Source of the DNA: Bradyrhizobium sediminis
GTDB lineage: Bacteria; Pseudomonadota; Alphaproteobacteria; Rhizobiales; Xanthobacteraceae
Assembly (NCBI RefSeq): GCF_018736105.1
Contig: NZ_CP076135.1
Location: forward strand, 2,974,001-3,038,000
Direction of reading: 5' to 3'
DNA length: 64,000 nt
Shown in pieces: positions 9,469 to 17,984 of this stretch; the first letter of the stretch is position 1; every line of letters starts with the position of its first letter. A program made the position numbers and the translations under genes. Below the pieces are notes generated by a model. That model made no database searches and was not told the DNA's origin. It worked only from the letters and a program-made list of their open reading frames with translations.

Positions 9469-9885
9469 ATGAGGGGGGTTTTGCTGGTCTTTGGGGTAGC
9501 CGCATGCGCAGGCTGGGCAGGCGCGGCGAATGCGCAGACCCAGATGGTGGAACGCTCGGTCAAGGCCGTGCCAAACCAGGACACCCGAATAGGTGTCTAC
9601 CTCAACGTGCTGCCCGACTGTACGTCCGGCCCACTCCCGACCATCCGGCTGGCCAAGCCGCCCACCTCCGGCAAGGTTGTGGTCAAGACCGCCAAGGTGA
9701 AAGCTACCAACTACAAGGCATGCCTGGCTCTGGAAGTGCCGGCCTATATTGCGTTCTATAAGTCGCCGCCGGAATTCCTGGGCGATGACGTTCTGACGAT
9801 TGAGGTCAAATACCCGGGCGGACGCACGGAAATCCAGAAAATCACCGTTAAAGTTGCTGGAGCCGGAGCCCAGCAGAAGATCTAG
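9469..9885 (+). CDS. Secreted protein of unknown function
   Basis: 138 residues starting MRGVLLVFGVAACAGWAG. The chosen ATG has GGAG seven bases upstream; an in-frame ATG at 9457 lacks a comparable site. A cleavable signal peptide ending near ANAQ is followed by an all-beta-looking domain with two cysteines (in LPDCTSG and YKACLAL) and a basic, Lys/Val-rich core. I do not recognise a family. It is transcribed away from the adhesin and shares the 257-bp intergenic region with it. A link to the adhesin system is possible but unsupported. Confidence 0.7.
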   Translation: MRGVLLVFGVAACAGWAGAANAQTQMVERSVKAVPNQDTRIGVYLNVLPDCTSGPLPTIRLAKPPTSGKVVVKTAKVKATNYKACLALEVPAYIAFYKSPPEFLGDDVLTIEVKYPGGRTEIQKITVKVAGAGAQQKI

Positions 9886-10114
9886 CACCGTCCTGGTCGA
9901 CGGAACGATCGCCGCCATTTGAGAGGCAGAAGTACGCCTCTTGCCTTGCAGGAAATCTCGTCAAAGGTGCACCTTTCGACAAATGCACCTTTTAAGACAT
10001 TTACGGACTACGTCGACCCACCAACCCCGAGAAGTCGCTTACCGGTCGCCCCTCCGCGCAGGAAGGCGATCGGGGCTTCCGTCAAATACTTCGGATCTGC
10101 CCCAAACCCCGCGG

Positions 10115-10624
10115 TCAGTGTGACAAGACAGCCTGCCGGCCGGAATTTCCTGCATCACCGTCGCAATCCCCTACCCTCCGCGCCACGACCAATTCCGACC
10201 TCGGAATCTTGCCGACGGTGAGTTCGTTGGCTTCGGTGTAAGATTCATCGCTGTGAACGGTTATGACGGTGCTGACCGGCCCCATATAGTCGCACCGATT
10301 GGAGAAGGTGTACTTATTGCCCGACTTTTCCGGCTTTGCCGAAACGCAGCTTCCAACAGGGGCCTGCGAAAAAGTGACCTTCATGGCCTGTGTGGGATCA
10401 ACACAGCGCGTCATTTCTCGCGCCAGCAATTTATGCCTGATCTTCGAGGACACAACCAGCTCGAGCGTCCTTACAAAGTGCCACATCCCCTTTCGAAAAG
10501 TGGGACCTTCGAGCGCCTCTGCGCTGGCTCGGGATGCAAGCGGCCCGACTGCGACCAATGCGATTACGAGGCAAAGGCATCGAGCGGATATTCTTGAATT
10601 AGTCACACGATCCCCGAACGACAT
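10115..10624 (-). CDS. DUF3617-like periplasmic protein
   Basis: 169 residues from MSFGDRVTNSRIS; an in-frame upstream start at 10657 would only add a disordered head in front of the signal segment. After a signal peptide (ending near ASRASAEA), the protein shows the layout of DUF3617 proteins: a G-x-W strand (RKGMWHFVRTLE), a CVDP segment, a single C in VGSCVSAKP, and paired aromatic/cysteine strands (NRCDYMGPVSTVITVHSDES). These are small periplasmic proteins of unknown function, common in alphaproteobacteria. The last 25 residues are Gly/Asp-rich. The gene is monocistronic here. Confidence 0.6.
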   Translation of the reverse strand: MSFGDRVTNSRISARCLCLVIALVAVGPLASRASAEALEGPTFRKGMWHFVRTLELVVSSKIRHKLLAREMTRCVDPTQAMKVTFSQAPVGSCVSAKPEKSGNKYTFSNRCDYMGPVSTVITVHSDESYTEANELTVGKIPRSELVVARRVGDCDGDAGNSGRQAVLSH

Positions 10625-10933
10625 TCCTGAACTTCCCCCCGTCCTTGCCCGAACCACCCTGTCGCGCCCCTCGCTCGTCGTTGGTGACTCAGCGACCCAG
10701 CATTAAAGGTGTCTTCCACTGAATCAAGGATTAACAAAGGCGACCGAATCGAAAACCGCGCCAAAGCACAAAGGTCTTTGCGATCCACTCTCAATTGCAT
10801 CGCGACCGGCCCGTGCGGGCCAGACGCCGCCAAGCAGGGGCTTGGGAGCGCGCGGGAAGTGACGACCTCCAAACCCTTGCGCGGTATCGCGGACTGCGGA
10901 ATGATTTCATTCTTGAGCTGGGGAACGGCCGAA
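10625..10933. other. 309-bp intergenic region, nothing recognised
   Basis: This divergent spacer separates the DUF3617-like gene from the next secreted protein. A 198-codon frame starting at 10709 runs through it into the downstream gene, but its first 75 codons have no signal-peptide character, and the natural start is the ATG at 10934. No repeat or RNA was recognised. Confidence 0.4.
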
Positions 10934-11305
10934 ATGAAGTTCATAGCAGCCGCAATTTCCCTGGTTGGCCTGATCGGTCCCGCGATCTGCCAGACCTCAA
11001 CGCCGCCAGCGGCGGGCGCGGCTGGCATTGCCGAGCAAGTCCCGATTAGTTCGTTCCAGTGGCAGAGGCGCGAGGACGACAATGGCATCGCAAGTTTCAA
11101 AATCTCAAACAATACGGACAAGGCGATAGATTCTATCGAACTGATCTGTTGGGTCGGCGAAGACCGAACAGGAGGAACAAAGGTAATGGTTTGGCCGAGC
11201 CCGGGACCGATCTTGGCTCACGAAGTGCGACAGTTTTCTCGCGTCAATATTGGACCCGTCGGGAGTAGCCCAAGCGTTGCCTGCGAAGTGGCTGACGCCA
11301 ATTAA
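10934..11305 (+). CDS. Small secreted protein of unknown function
   Basis: 123 residues beginning MKFIAAAISLVGLIGPAICQ, a clear signal peptide. The mature part (from about residue 21) has an Ala/Pro-rich head, then a beta-rich domain (ISSFQWQRREDDNGIASFKI, NNTDKAIDSIELICWV) with two cysteines. The pattern of an 'intrinsic FK/SN-N-T' strand followed by hydrophobic strands resembles small immunoglobulin-like secreted proteins, but I cannot name a family. Start chosen because the upstream extension has no coding character. Confidence 0.55.
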   Translation: MKFIAAAISLVGLIGPAICQTSTPPAAGAAGIAEQVPISSFQWQRREDDNGIASFKISNNTDKAIDSIELICWVGEDRTGGTKVMVWPSPGPILAHEVRQFSRVNIGPVGSSPSVACEVADAN

Positions 11306-11496
11306 GCTCACCGCGATTTTCGAAGGGTGTAACGCCTTATCGTTTTTTGACGGGCCGGCAGAAGTCGCCGGCCCAACTGCGCCCGATTAGGCCCTTTTGG
11401 CTACCTCTCGAACCAGTTGATCCGCTCAATATCTGTTTGACCTTGTAGGCCATTTTTGCTCTGATAACGGACATTACATCAGCCTTGGGGGCGGCC

Positions 11497-11871
11497 ATGC
11501 ATGCGGGATTTCGCAAGTTTATTTTGATCGCAGCCTTCATGGGATTTGCCATTGGCGCCGCTTCGCGGCCGAGTGCTGCGGCGGATCTCGGCCTGATGAC
11601 GTCGGGCCAAGGCGGCTGTTCCGAGATTGTCTTCACTTGCGAAAACGGCCGGCAGTATCCGCTTTGTCCGATCGCCGTCAGCGTCGTCGGGGAGATTGTT
11701 ACCGCCTCCCTCTTCACGTCGCCTCGCAATGCGATGCACGTTCGGCTTGTACCGATGGGTGTGGGTTATCGCTACGCCGGCCGAGGGGTCTGGTTGGACG
11801 GCTTCCGCGAGAATGCACTACTGAATTTCGGCAAGCATACCCAGGTCGCCTGTACGATTCAGCATTCCTGA
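11497..11871 (+). CDS. Small secreted protein of unknown function
   Basis: 124 residues from MHAGFRKFILIAAFMGFAIG, a signal peptide ending near SAAADLG. The mature region has four cysteines (QGGCSEIVFTCENGRQYPLC and VACTIQHS), suggesting two disulphides in the periplasm. An in-frame TTG at 11485 is less likely than the ATG. A 29-bp motif just upstream (around 11466-11492) is echoed at 29101-29129. Function unknown. Confidence 0.6.
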   Translation: MHAGFRKFILIAAFMGFAIGAASRPSAAADLGLMTSGQGGCSEIVFTCENGRQYPLCPIAVSVVGEIVTASLFTSPRNAMHVRLVPMGVGYRYAGRGVWLDGFRENALLNFGKHTQVACTIQHS

Positions 11872-11922
11872 CACCAAATCTCGAGGCCACGCGAGCGTAG
11901 CCTCGCCCTTAGCAGCTGACCG

Positions 11923-12177
11923 TCAACCTCTGGTTCGCAACACCACGCGCGATGAGCGCGGGTACATATATGCTTTGGGATGAACATAGACAGGACAGTA
12001 GTTGTCCCAATGATGCTGCTGCCAATTCCACTTCCAGCAGCCCGATTGGATCTCGGGATCGTATCCCCAGTTCAGCCGGTACGGTTCATCGCCGAAGGGA
12101 TAAGGTCCGCAGTATGCGCTGCTGCTACAAAGGACGACAATCGAAAAGGCAGCGGCGCCAATCAATGATCTTTGCAT
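11923..12177 (-). CDS. Small Trp/Tyr-rich secreted protein
   Basis: 84 residues from MQRSLIGAAAFSIVVLC; the ATG has GAGGG upstream. The longer frame from 12261 adds 28 residues with no signal-peptide sense. After the signal peptide the chain is rich in Tyr, Trp, Pro and His (LNWGYDPEIQ, CWKWNWQQHHWDNYCP), with three cysteines. Similar short aromatic-rich exported proteins are common in Bradyrhizobium-like genomes; none has a firm function known to me. Confidence 0.6.
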   Translation of the reverse strand: MQRSLIGAAAFSIVVLCSSSAYCGPYPFGDEPYRLNWGYDPEIQSGCWKWNWQQHHWDNYCPVYVHPKAYMYPRSSRVVLRTRG

Positions 12178-12619
12178 GATAGCCCTCGATCTCAGGACAC
12201 TCCCGTCCCAAAGAGTGTCAAATGGCTTAGCCCATATCAAGAGCTTTCGAAGCGTTAGCATCGTCCGAATTGATTACCTGCACCAGCGTGAAGCCCAAAC
12301 AGCCCTTCCAAGTGGACTGTTTTGCTCCCGGTTCGCGACTGGGCCAGTCGAGAAGCCGGACAGGCCCGAAAAAGCTGATGTTGGCATCAACGCCGGGGGC
12401 GGCCGAATCTCGGGGGAAAAAACAGATGACGGCTTCAGGGGAACCTGGACAAAACCCTGTGGGTCAAACATCCGCGACGGCTCAGTGGTGATGTGTGACT
12501 AGTACGCGGAATTTTCCGGACCGGCCTCACCTCTCCTGTCCGGATTTACCCAAAGCTACGGCGTGATTTCGTGGCCGCTCGTCAGCTTGATCAAGTGCAA
12601 TGGCGGCGCGTCGCGCCCT
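12178..12619. other. 442-bp intergenic region without a convincing gene
   Basis: Open frames on both strands (for example 12176-12502) lack ribosome sites and protein-like composition. An imperfect repeat of TCCGGA/TCCGGAC words near 12515-12545 may form a weak hairpin between convergent or tandem units. Nothing else is recognised. Confidence 0.4.
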
Positions 12620-13195
12620 CTATCTCACCGGCAGCGTCGCCGCGAGCGTTTGGGCGACCTTCGCGGGCAGCTGGATTCCGGAGAGTTGCCATCCCGCGCC
12701 GTTGAAATGAAGGCTGATTCCGCTGGCATCTTCGGCGTCTCCGAGTCGAATAGCGAACTCGACTGGCTTCACCAACGAGATCCTGCGGATGACTTGGCCG
12801 AGGTCCGACAGCTCGATCGTTTTCAGCGGTTCCAGCGATAGGTTCGTGACCCCGTCGACACCTCTGACTTTGCCATCTTGCAGCAACGAGGCCAGATTTT
12901 CCTTGGTCAGCATTTTTCCGACGAGAGCGTCGGCGATCGACGCGCCATAGGTATGGGCCACCATTCGCTCCAGGGGCTTAACGGGCCGCTTTTCGCCCAG
13001 TCGCTTCAGGTACGCGCCGACGATCTGATCGACCAGCGAACGCTTTGTTCGCTCCAGGTCGGTTCGGGCCATGACTTCGTCGATATCGGCCGCGCGTGCG
13101 GCCTTGACCAACCCGTTCAGCGAGACGTAAGCCGAGCCCGCATACACCAGCAGCAGCACGAGCAGCGCTGCGAATACCGCGGCGATCCAGCGCAT
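12620..13195 (-). CDS. DUF2939 domain protein
   Basis: 191 residues, ATG with AGGAG upstream. One N-terminal membrane anchor or signal (residues 4-25) precedes the DUF2939 pattern: YVSLNGLVKAARAADIDEVM followed by DLERTKRSLVDQIVGAYL, then a C-terminal beta-rich half (KPVEFAIRLGDAEDASGISL). DUF2939 proteins are about 180-200 residues long and probably face the periplasm; no activity is established. The gene stands alone, codirectional with the dehalogenase upstream. Confidence 0.75.
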   Translation of the reverse strand: MRWIAAVFAALLVLLLVYAGSAYVSLNGLVKAARAADIDEVMARTDLERTKRSLVDQIVGAYLKRLGEKRPVKPLERMVAHTYGASIADALVGKMLTKENLASLLQDGKVRGVDGVTNLSLEPLKTIELSDLGQVIRRISLVKPVEFAIRLGDAEDASGISLHFNGAGWQLSGIQLPAKVAQTLAATLPVR

Positions 13196-13289
13196 GGGAG
13201 ACTCCTGACGTCGAAGTTTCCCAGATAATCATCCGTCCGCGACATGCGATGCCCGGCCGCCGGTACAGATGGTCGCAGGCCTCTCGGGG

Positions 13290-13979
13290 TCAGTCCCCCG
13301 CCCGGGACAGCAGCGCAGGCAGTTCAGCCAGCGTGCGGATTTCATGATCCGGCGCGCCCGGTAATCGTTCGCGCTGTTGTCCGTAGCGGTTGCACCAGAC
13401 CACCCGCATGCCGAAATCCGAGGCCGCATAGGCGTCCCATCCATTGGAGGATTGGAACGATACGGCGGAGGCAGGCACTCCCAGTCGATCCAGCGCGTAT
13501 TGATAGACCTTGGGATGGGTCTTGAATGCGCCGACCGCATCGGCGGAGAGCACGGCATCGAACAGCCCGCCGAGCCCGGCGCCGGCGACGGCCGCCTCCA
13601 GCATCGCCGGCGATCCGTTGGAGAGGATGGCCGTCGAAAAGCCGGACTGGCGCAGGGAACGAAGCACGTCGAATACCTCCGGGAAGGCGGCGAGCGTGCG
13701 ATAGAGCTCCATCAACGTTTCGTGCAGACCCGGTTTTCGAATTCCAAGACTATCCAGCGCGAAATCCAGGGCGTCGCCGGTGACCTGCCAGAAATCGACA
13801 TAGCGGCCCTGAAGCGTCCGCAGCCAGGTGTATTGAAGCTGCTTGTCGCGCCAAAGCGTCGTCAGGGCGGCGCGACTTTGTTCCGGAATATCCGGGCAGC
13901 GCGAGGCAGCGGTGGCGAAATCGAACACCGTGCCATAGGCGTCGAAGACGCAGGCGCGAATCCCAGTGAGCTTGTTCAT
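13290..13979 (-). CDS. (S)-2-haloacid dehalogenase, HAD type II
   Basis: 229 residues, close to the family length of 220-230. ATG with GGGGGACG upstream. All catalytic positions of L-2-haloacid dehalogenases can be read: nucleophile Asp13 in VFDAYGT, Thr17, an Arg at 44, Ser120-Asn121 in LSNGS, Lys153 and Tyr159 in AFKTHPKVY, and Ser177, Asn179 and Asp182 in SSNGWDA. The enzyme hydrolyses (S)-2-haloalkanoates to (R)-2-hydroxyacids through an aspartyl ester in the cytoplasm. No transporter or regulator for haloacids lies beside it, so the natural substrate is open. Confidence 0.9.
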   Translation of the reverse strand: MNKLTGIRACVFDAYGTVFDFATAASRCPDIPEQSRAALTTLWRDKQLQYTWLRTLQGRYVDFWQVTGDALDFALDSLGIRKPGLHETLMELYRTLAAFPEVFDVLRSLRQSGFSTAILSNGSPAMLEAAVAGAGLGGLFDAVLSADAVGAFKTHPKVYQYALDRLGVPASAVSFQSSNGWDAYAASDFGMRVVWCNRYGQQRERLPGAPDHEIRTLAELPALLSRAGD

Positions 13980-14128
13980 CGAGACGTCCCCCGGATTGCA
14001 TCGTTGCTATCGATTACGCAACGCGCAACGTCATTGGAAGCCTGATCCCGGGCACGGCGGCGCGGAAACCAGGCGCGTGCCGGAGCGGTAGACCGTCCGG
14101 CACGCGCGCCAACTGCAGATTTCCGGCG

Positions 14129-14710
14129 CTATGCCGCCTTCGGCGTTTCCCAGCGATACGCCGCGAATACCGGATCGACTTCGGTATGGAAGACGTGGTT
14201 CGAGTAGTTGCTGATGGTTTTCACGGCGATGGCGAGAATGATTTCCAGCACCTGCCGTTCGCTGAAGCCTGCGGCGAGGAACAGCTGGAGGTCCTGGCGG
14301 GTCGGTTTGCCGCGGCTCGCCACCATGACGCGCGTGAAGACGGACAGCGCTTGCAGCTTTGCATCCGGCAGCGGCAGACCCGAACGCAATGCATGAAGAA
14401 CGGGCGCCGGGACCCCGGACATCTTCTCGCCGACCATGCTGTGCGCGGCCATGCAGTATTCGCAGCCGTTTTCATGGCTGATCGTGAGGAACACGACCTC
14501 CTGCTCCGCCGGCGTGAAGCCGCCCTCGCCGCGGAAGAAACCATAGCCGACGCCATACGTTTCAAGCGCGCCCGGCGAGTTTGCCATGTTGGCATACATG
14601 TTCGGGACGAAACCGAGGCCCTTTTGCACGGCCTCGAGAGCGGCCTTCGCGCGCGGCTCGGCGTTGTCGCGGCTCTTCTTCTCCAGCGTCAGTCTTGCGA
14701 TCTCAGTCAT
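14129..14710 (-). CDS. AhpD-like / carboxymuconolactone decarboxylase family protein
   Basis: 193 residues from MTEIARLTLEKKSRDN, with GGAGAG eight bases before the ATG. A longer frame from 14902 would overlap the divergent regulator's start and is not favoured. The active-site pattern of the AhpD fold is present: E in EQEVVFLTISHENG, then CEYCMAAH with a CxxC pair and His. Such proteins are usually peroxide-linked disulphide reductases. The gene diverges from an AraC-type regulator at 14862, which probably controlled it. Confidence 0.8.
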   Translation of the reverse strand: MTEIARLTLEKKSRDNAEPRAKAALEAVQKGLGFVPNMYANMANSPGALETYGVGYGFFRGEGGFTPAEQEVVFLTISHENGCEYCMAAHSMVGEKMSGVPAPVLHALRSGLPLPDAKLQALSVFTRVMVASRGKPTRQDLQLFLAAGFSERQVLEIILAIAVKTISNYSNHVFHTEVDPVFAAYRWETPKAA

Positions 14711-14861
14711 GGTGTTGGCTCTCCTGGTGGGCGTCGGGAAGGAAGCAGATCCAGCTTGCCGATTGCTCTGCATGTCTGCGTGACAGTAAGGCAGAGCTAA
14801 TGCAGCCTGACGCGCGCGACCATGCGCGAGATTCCGGAATTCATGTCCGTAAGTTCGGAGG

Positions 14862-15802
14862 ATGAAATTGGACGCACTGACGGCGCTGGCGAACGGTCTC
14901 AATCTGCGGGCGAAGCTGGTCTATGCCGGCGGCGTGTGCGGGCAATGGCTGATGGACCACAACTCCGACAAGTCGATCTGGTTTCATCTCGTCAGCAAGG
15001 GCCGGGGCTGGGTCCACTCGCCGGCATGGGCGGCGCCGCTGGAATTGGCGGACGGCGATTTGATCCTGTTTCTGCCGCACGCCGCGCAACACTTCCTCTC
15101 CTACAGCCCGGCCCACCTTCCCGGCGACATGGAGGGCACGCGCCTCACCAACTTTGATCAAGGCGAGGCCGGCTTTGTCTGCGGGGAAATCGAACTGGCC
15201 GTACCGCAGTCCCCGCTGTGGCGCACGCTACCCGCCGAGATCGTCATCCGGAAAACCGAAGCCGGCGAAACATCGGCGCGGCTCATCGAACTCGTCATTG
15301 CGGAATCGGCGAGCCCGCGTTTCGGCAGCGACTCGGTGATCGAGCGGCTATGCGACAGTCTCTTCATCCTCGTCATCCGCCATTGCATCGAAGCAAATCT
15401 GGTTAGGCAGGGAGTGTTCGCGGCGATGCAGGATCGACGGCTGGCGACCGTGCTGCACTTGATTCACCAGGAGCCATGGCATCCCTGGACGATCGCCGAA
15501 TTCTGCACCCGCGTCGGACTGTCGAAGACCGTGCTGACTGACAAATTCAGGAAATTGATCGGGCTTCGCCGGTCGAATACCTCAAGGATTGGCGAATGCA
15601 GATCGCCGCCCAATGGCTGAAGGAATCGGGCATGACCATCGACCGCGTGGCCGAACGTTGCGGTTATGACTCGGTGGCAGCCTTCAGCAAGGCATTCAAG
15701 CGCAGTTTTGGAGTCTCCCCGGGCGCCTATCGCCGAAGCCCGGCAGCGATACCTGCTCGAGGACCGCTTGCTGCTCCGACAGTTCGCGGAGATGCGGCTT
15801 GA
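14862..15802 (+). pseudogene. AraC-family regulator, broken by a single-base frameshift
   Basis: The first frame (14862-15620) encodes a cupin-type AraC N-terminal domain and the first helix-turn-helix (WTIAEFCTRVGLSKTVLTDKF). At about 15564-15566 the frame shifts: the continuation SPVEYLKDWRMQIAAQWLKE is encoded one frame over and runs through the second helix-turn-helix (RVAERCGYDSVAAFSKAFKR) to the stop at 15802. Inserting one base after GGGCT restores a full 313-residue regulator, so one base has been lost (or miscalled). Divergent from the AhpD-like gene, its likely target. Natural mutation and sequencing error cannot be separated from this text. Confidence 0.8.
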
Positions 15803-15886
15803 CGCGACGGTTTGCGACGCCGCCGTCGTATTCGCCGCGACGTGGGTGCCGCATCAGGATGCGGCACCTCTGGCCGTGACGACGGC

Positions 15887-16264
15887 TCAGAACGTCAGGA
15901 CACGGTAGCCCGCGTCGAGATACTTGGAGACGTCAACGATGCCGGATGTGCCGGGGATCGCCTTCTCGTCGATCAGCGACAGCCCCGCCGCCCGGACGCC
16001 GTCGGTGGCGCCAAAGACATCGGCGCAGCCGCGACAGGCGCCGACCACCGTATCCTTCACGGCGTCGTAGAGCGCATGGGCGGGGTGGTCGAGCTTGACG
16101 ACCTCGTTCACCCAGCGCACCCCCGCCCCCTGGAAGATGAGCGCGACCTCCTGCTTCTTCTCCTGAAGTTCGTAGGCGACGAACATCGCATTGAAGAGGC
16201 GGCCCAGCGCCTCGTCGGAGCCGGCCTTGGGGTCCGAATAGATGAAGATGGCTGTTTTCGACAT
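15887..16264 (-). CDS. DsrE-family sulfur-relay-like protein
   Basis: 125 residues, the usual DsrE length; AGGAG lies upstream of the ATG. The fold signature begins KTAIFIYSDP and continues with EALGRLFNAMFVAYELQEKKQEVALIFQGAGVRW split over the central sheet; two cysteines appear in GACRGCADVFG. DsrE proteins are small cytoplasmic sulfur carriers or oligomeric switch proteins. The gene is divergent from a TetR regulator whose palindromic site lies directly in front of it, so it is probably repressed by that protein. Confidence 0.8.
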   Translation of the reverse strand: MSKTAIFIYSDPKAGSDEALGRLFNAMFVAYELQEKKQEVALIFQGAGVRWVNEVVKLDHPAHALYDAVKDTVVGACRGCADVFGATDGVRAAGLSLIDEKAIPGTSGIVDVSKYLDAGYRVLTF

Positions 16265-16293
16265 GGGAGCTCCTGTTGATCGATTGTATAATT

Positions 16294-16307
16294 ACCGAAC
16301 GTTCGGT
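16294..16307. promoter_or_regulatory. Palindromic operator for the TetR regulator (site 1)
   Basis: ACCGAACGTTCGGT is a perfect 14-bp inverted repeat 30 bp ahead of the DsrE start. Flanks also mirror partly (TTGTATAATT left, ATAATACAAT right). It lies between the divergent dsrE-like and tetR genes, the classical place for a TetR operator. Confidence 0.65.
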
Positions 16308-16353
16308 ATAATACAATTGGCAGTCGCGGGGCGCCCCTGTCAAGTTCCATTTT

Positions 16354-16368
16354 AACGGTCGTTCGGTT
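16354..16368. promoter_or_regulatory. Second operator-like half palindrome (site 2)
   Basis: AACGGTCGTTCGGTT repeats the CGTTCGGT half-site of site 1 and a degenerate partner (AACGGTCG), 35 bp before the TetR start. It suggests autoregulation from two sites about 60 bp apart. Confidence 0.5.
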
Positions 16369-16402
16369 ACAATGATTTGAACGAAGCGGAGCAGTGATCC
16401 CG

Positions 16403-16972
16403 ATGGGACGCAAGGTAGCGGTCGAAGACGCGGAATTGATGGACCGGCTGGGCCGGGTGTTTCGCGATGTCGGTTATGAAGGCGCGTCGCTGACCCTGCT
16501 GGCGGAGGCGTCGGGCCTGAAGAAGGCGAGCCTCTACCATCGCTTTCCCGGAGGCAAAGAGCAGATGGCCCGCGAAGTGCTGCAGACCGCCGGAGCCTGG
16601 CTCGACAAACACATCCTGTCGCCGCTCAAGGGCGGTGGCGCGCCGAAAGACCGTATCGGCGACATGGTCCGGCAACTCGACGCCTTCTATTCCGGCGGCA
16701 AGCAGGCCTGCCTGCTCAACATGTTGTCATCGGCGCGGATTCACGACGGGCCATTCACCGACCTGATCCGGCAGACCTTCGATGCCTGGATCGATGCGCT
16801 GACCACCGTGTTGACCGACGCCGGCGTGAACAGGACGATTGCGCGAAAACGCGCCGAACGCGGCGTGATGATGCTTCAGGGCAGTCTGGTTTTCTCACGC
16901 GGCGTGGGCACGACGCGACCGTTCCGCAGCTTTCTCAAATCCCTCCCCGGCGATCTCCTGGGTACGGCGTGA
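16403..16972 (+). CDS. TetR/AcrR-family transcriptional regulator
   Basis: 189 residues from MGRKVAVEDAELMDRL; a GTG three codons upstream (16394) is an alternative. The N-terminal helix-turn-helix reads YEGASLTLLAEASGLKKASL followed by YHRFPGGKEQM, a textbook TetR DNA-binding domain. The rest is the helical ligand-binding and dimerisation domain. The neighbouring palindromes suggest it represses itself and the DsrE gene. The effector is unknown. Confidence 0.9.
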   Translation: MGRKVAVEDAELMDRLGRVFRDVGYEGASLTLLAEASGLKKASLYHRFPGGKEQMAREVLQTAGAWLDKHILSPLKGGGAPKDRIGDMVRQLDAFYSGGKQACLLNMLSSARIHDGPFTDLIRQTFDAWIDALTTVLTDAGVNRTIARKRAERGVMMLQGSLVFSRGVGTTRPFRSFLKSLPGDLLGTA

Positions 16973-17034
16973 GGAGACCGCACGGGTCCGATGCGGCGGC
17001 AAAGGCGTTGCGGACCTCACGGTGGAATCGCTCT

Positions 17035-17292
17035 TTACCCCTGCCCGTCCTCCAGCCCGTACTCCCGATAGATCGTCAGCGGATCGCGGTCGGGAAACAA
17101 TCGGCATTTCGCCTGCGCCAGATGCAGGTTCACGCTGCCGGGCTGGCAACCCGCGGCCAGCAGCTTCTTGACATCTTCCATGTGGGCGCGCGGCTGGTTG
17201 ACCGGCGGCAGCTGTTCCAGCGCGACCAGCGCCGTGGCCAAGGCTTCCGTGACAACCCATTCGTCGTGTCCGGTAATTCCCTTTTTCGGCAT
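17035..17292 (-). CDS. Conserved-looking small protein of unknown function
   Basis: 85 residues, MPKKGITGHDEWVVTEAL onwards, with GAGG about nine bases before the ATG. It has no signal or membrane segment, a helical centre (ALATALVALEQL) and two cysteines. The C-terminal end TIYREYGLEDGQG is acidic. Good ribosome site and biased codon use support a real gene. No family recognised. Confidence 0.6.
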   Translation of the reverse strand: MPKKGITGHDEWVVTEALATALVALEQLPPVNQPRAHMEDVKKLLAAGCQPGSVNLHLAQAKCRLFPDRDPLTIYREYGLEDGQG

Positions 17293-17375
17293 CTGGACAG
17301 CCTCGCTTCAAGGTGCAGACCGGTTTTGATCGCGGCTCTGTGGCTGAATTGCGGAGTGCCCGCCGACCGCGCCGG

Positions 17376-17762
17376 CTACCGCTTATCGAACGGAATATAT
17401 TGCTGGTACTCCTTCGGCACCTGGCTGCGATAGCGCGAGGGGACGGTGCCTTGGTCGATCGACCTGTCGATCTCCTGCTGCCTGGTTTCCTTCTTTGCGG
17501 CCTTCTTCTTGGTCTTGGCCGGTTCGGTCGTCGTCGCATCCTTTGAGGCGGCAGCCGGTGGCGTGGTCGATGCCGCGGGCGGCGTCGTCGTTGTGGCCGC
17601 GGGCGCCGGTGTCGTCGTTGCGGCAGGCGGTGGCGTTGTTGCGGCCGCCGGTGCTGTCGTCGTCGCCCCCGTGCCGCTGCCGGATGAGGTCTGGGCCAGC
17701 ACCACACCGGCCGGCAAGGATGCGAAAGCAATCAGTACTGCGACAAGGGAAGCTCTTTGCAT
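17376..17762 (-). CDS. Secreted low-complexity (Ala/Thr/Pro-rich) protein
   Basis: 128 residues from MQRASLVAVLIAFASLPAG, a signal peptide ending near VLAQ. The central 60 residues are almost only Ala, Thr and Pro; then comes a Lys-rich patch (TKKKAAKKETRQQEID) and a short conserved-looking tail (PSRYRSQVPKEYQQYIPFDKR over two pieces). GGAG precedes the ATG. The frame stays open for 250 codons further upstream, but that part is antisense to the formyltransferase. Probably a cell-wall spanning or envelope protein; no function known. Confidence 0.65.
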   Translation of the reverse strand: MQRASLVAVLIAFASLPAGVVLAQTSSGSGTGATTTAPAAATTPPPAATTTPAPAATTTTPPAASTTPPAAASKDATTTEPAKTKKKAAKKETRQQEIDRSIDQGTVPSRYRSQVPKEYQQYIPFDKR

Positions 17763-17984
17763 GGAAAAAACTCCAACATTGACCCGGCCCGCAATGCAAT
17801 CAGCGTAATCCCGCGGCGTTGCGCGGTGCAAGCCGCCTGCGAATGATGTTTTTGTGAGGAGTTGGGCAATCCGTCGGGATCCCCCGGCCTGTTGATAACC
17901 CGACCGTCCCGATGCGGGCGGGGTGACAGTGGGCTGCGACGTGTTATCGACGGGGCGCCTTTGCAAAGGACGGAACGGAACACC

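Noticed and set aside
11353..11375. GGGCCGGC/GCCGGCCC hairpin as a terminator
   Set aside because: The T-run lies on the wrong side for either strand; it is probably a simple palindrome.
12176..12502. 108-codon plus-strand frame in an intergenic region
   Set aside because: Starts inside the promoter region of the opposite secreted gene and lacks a ribosome site or protein-like pattern.
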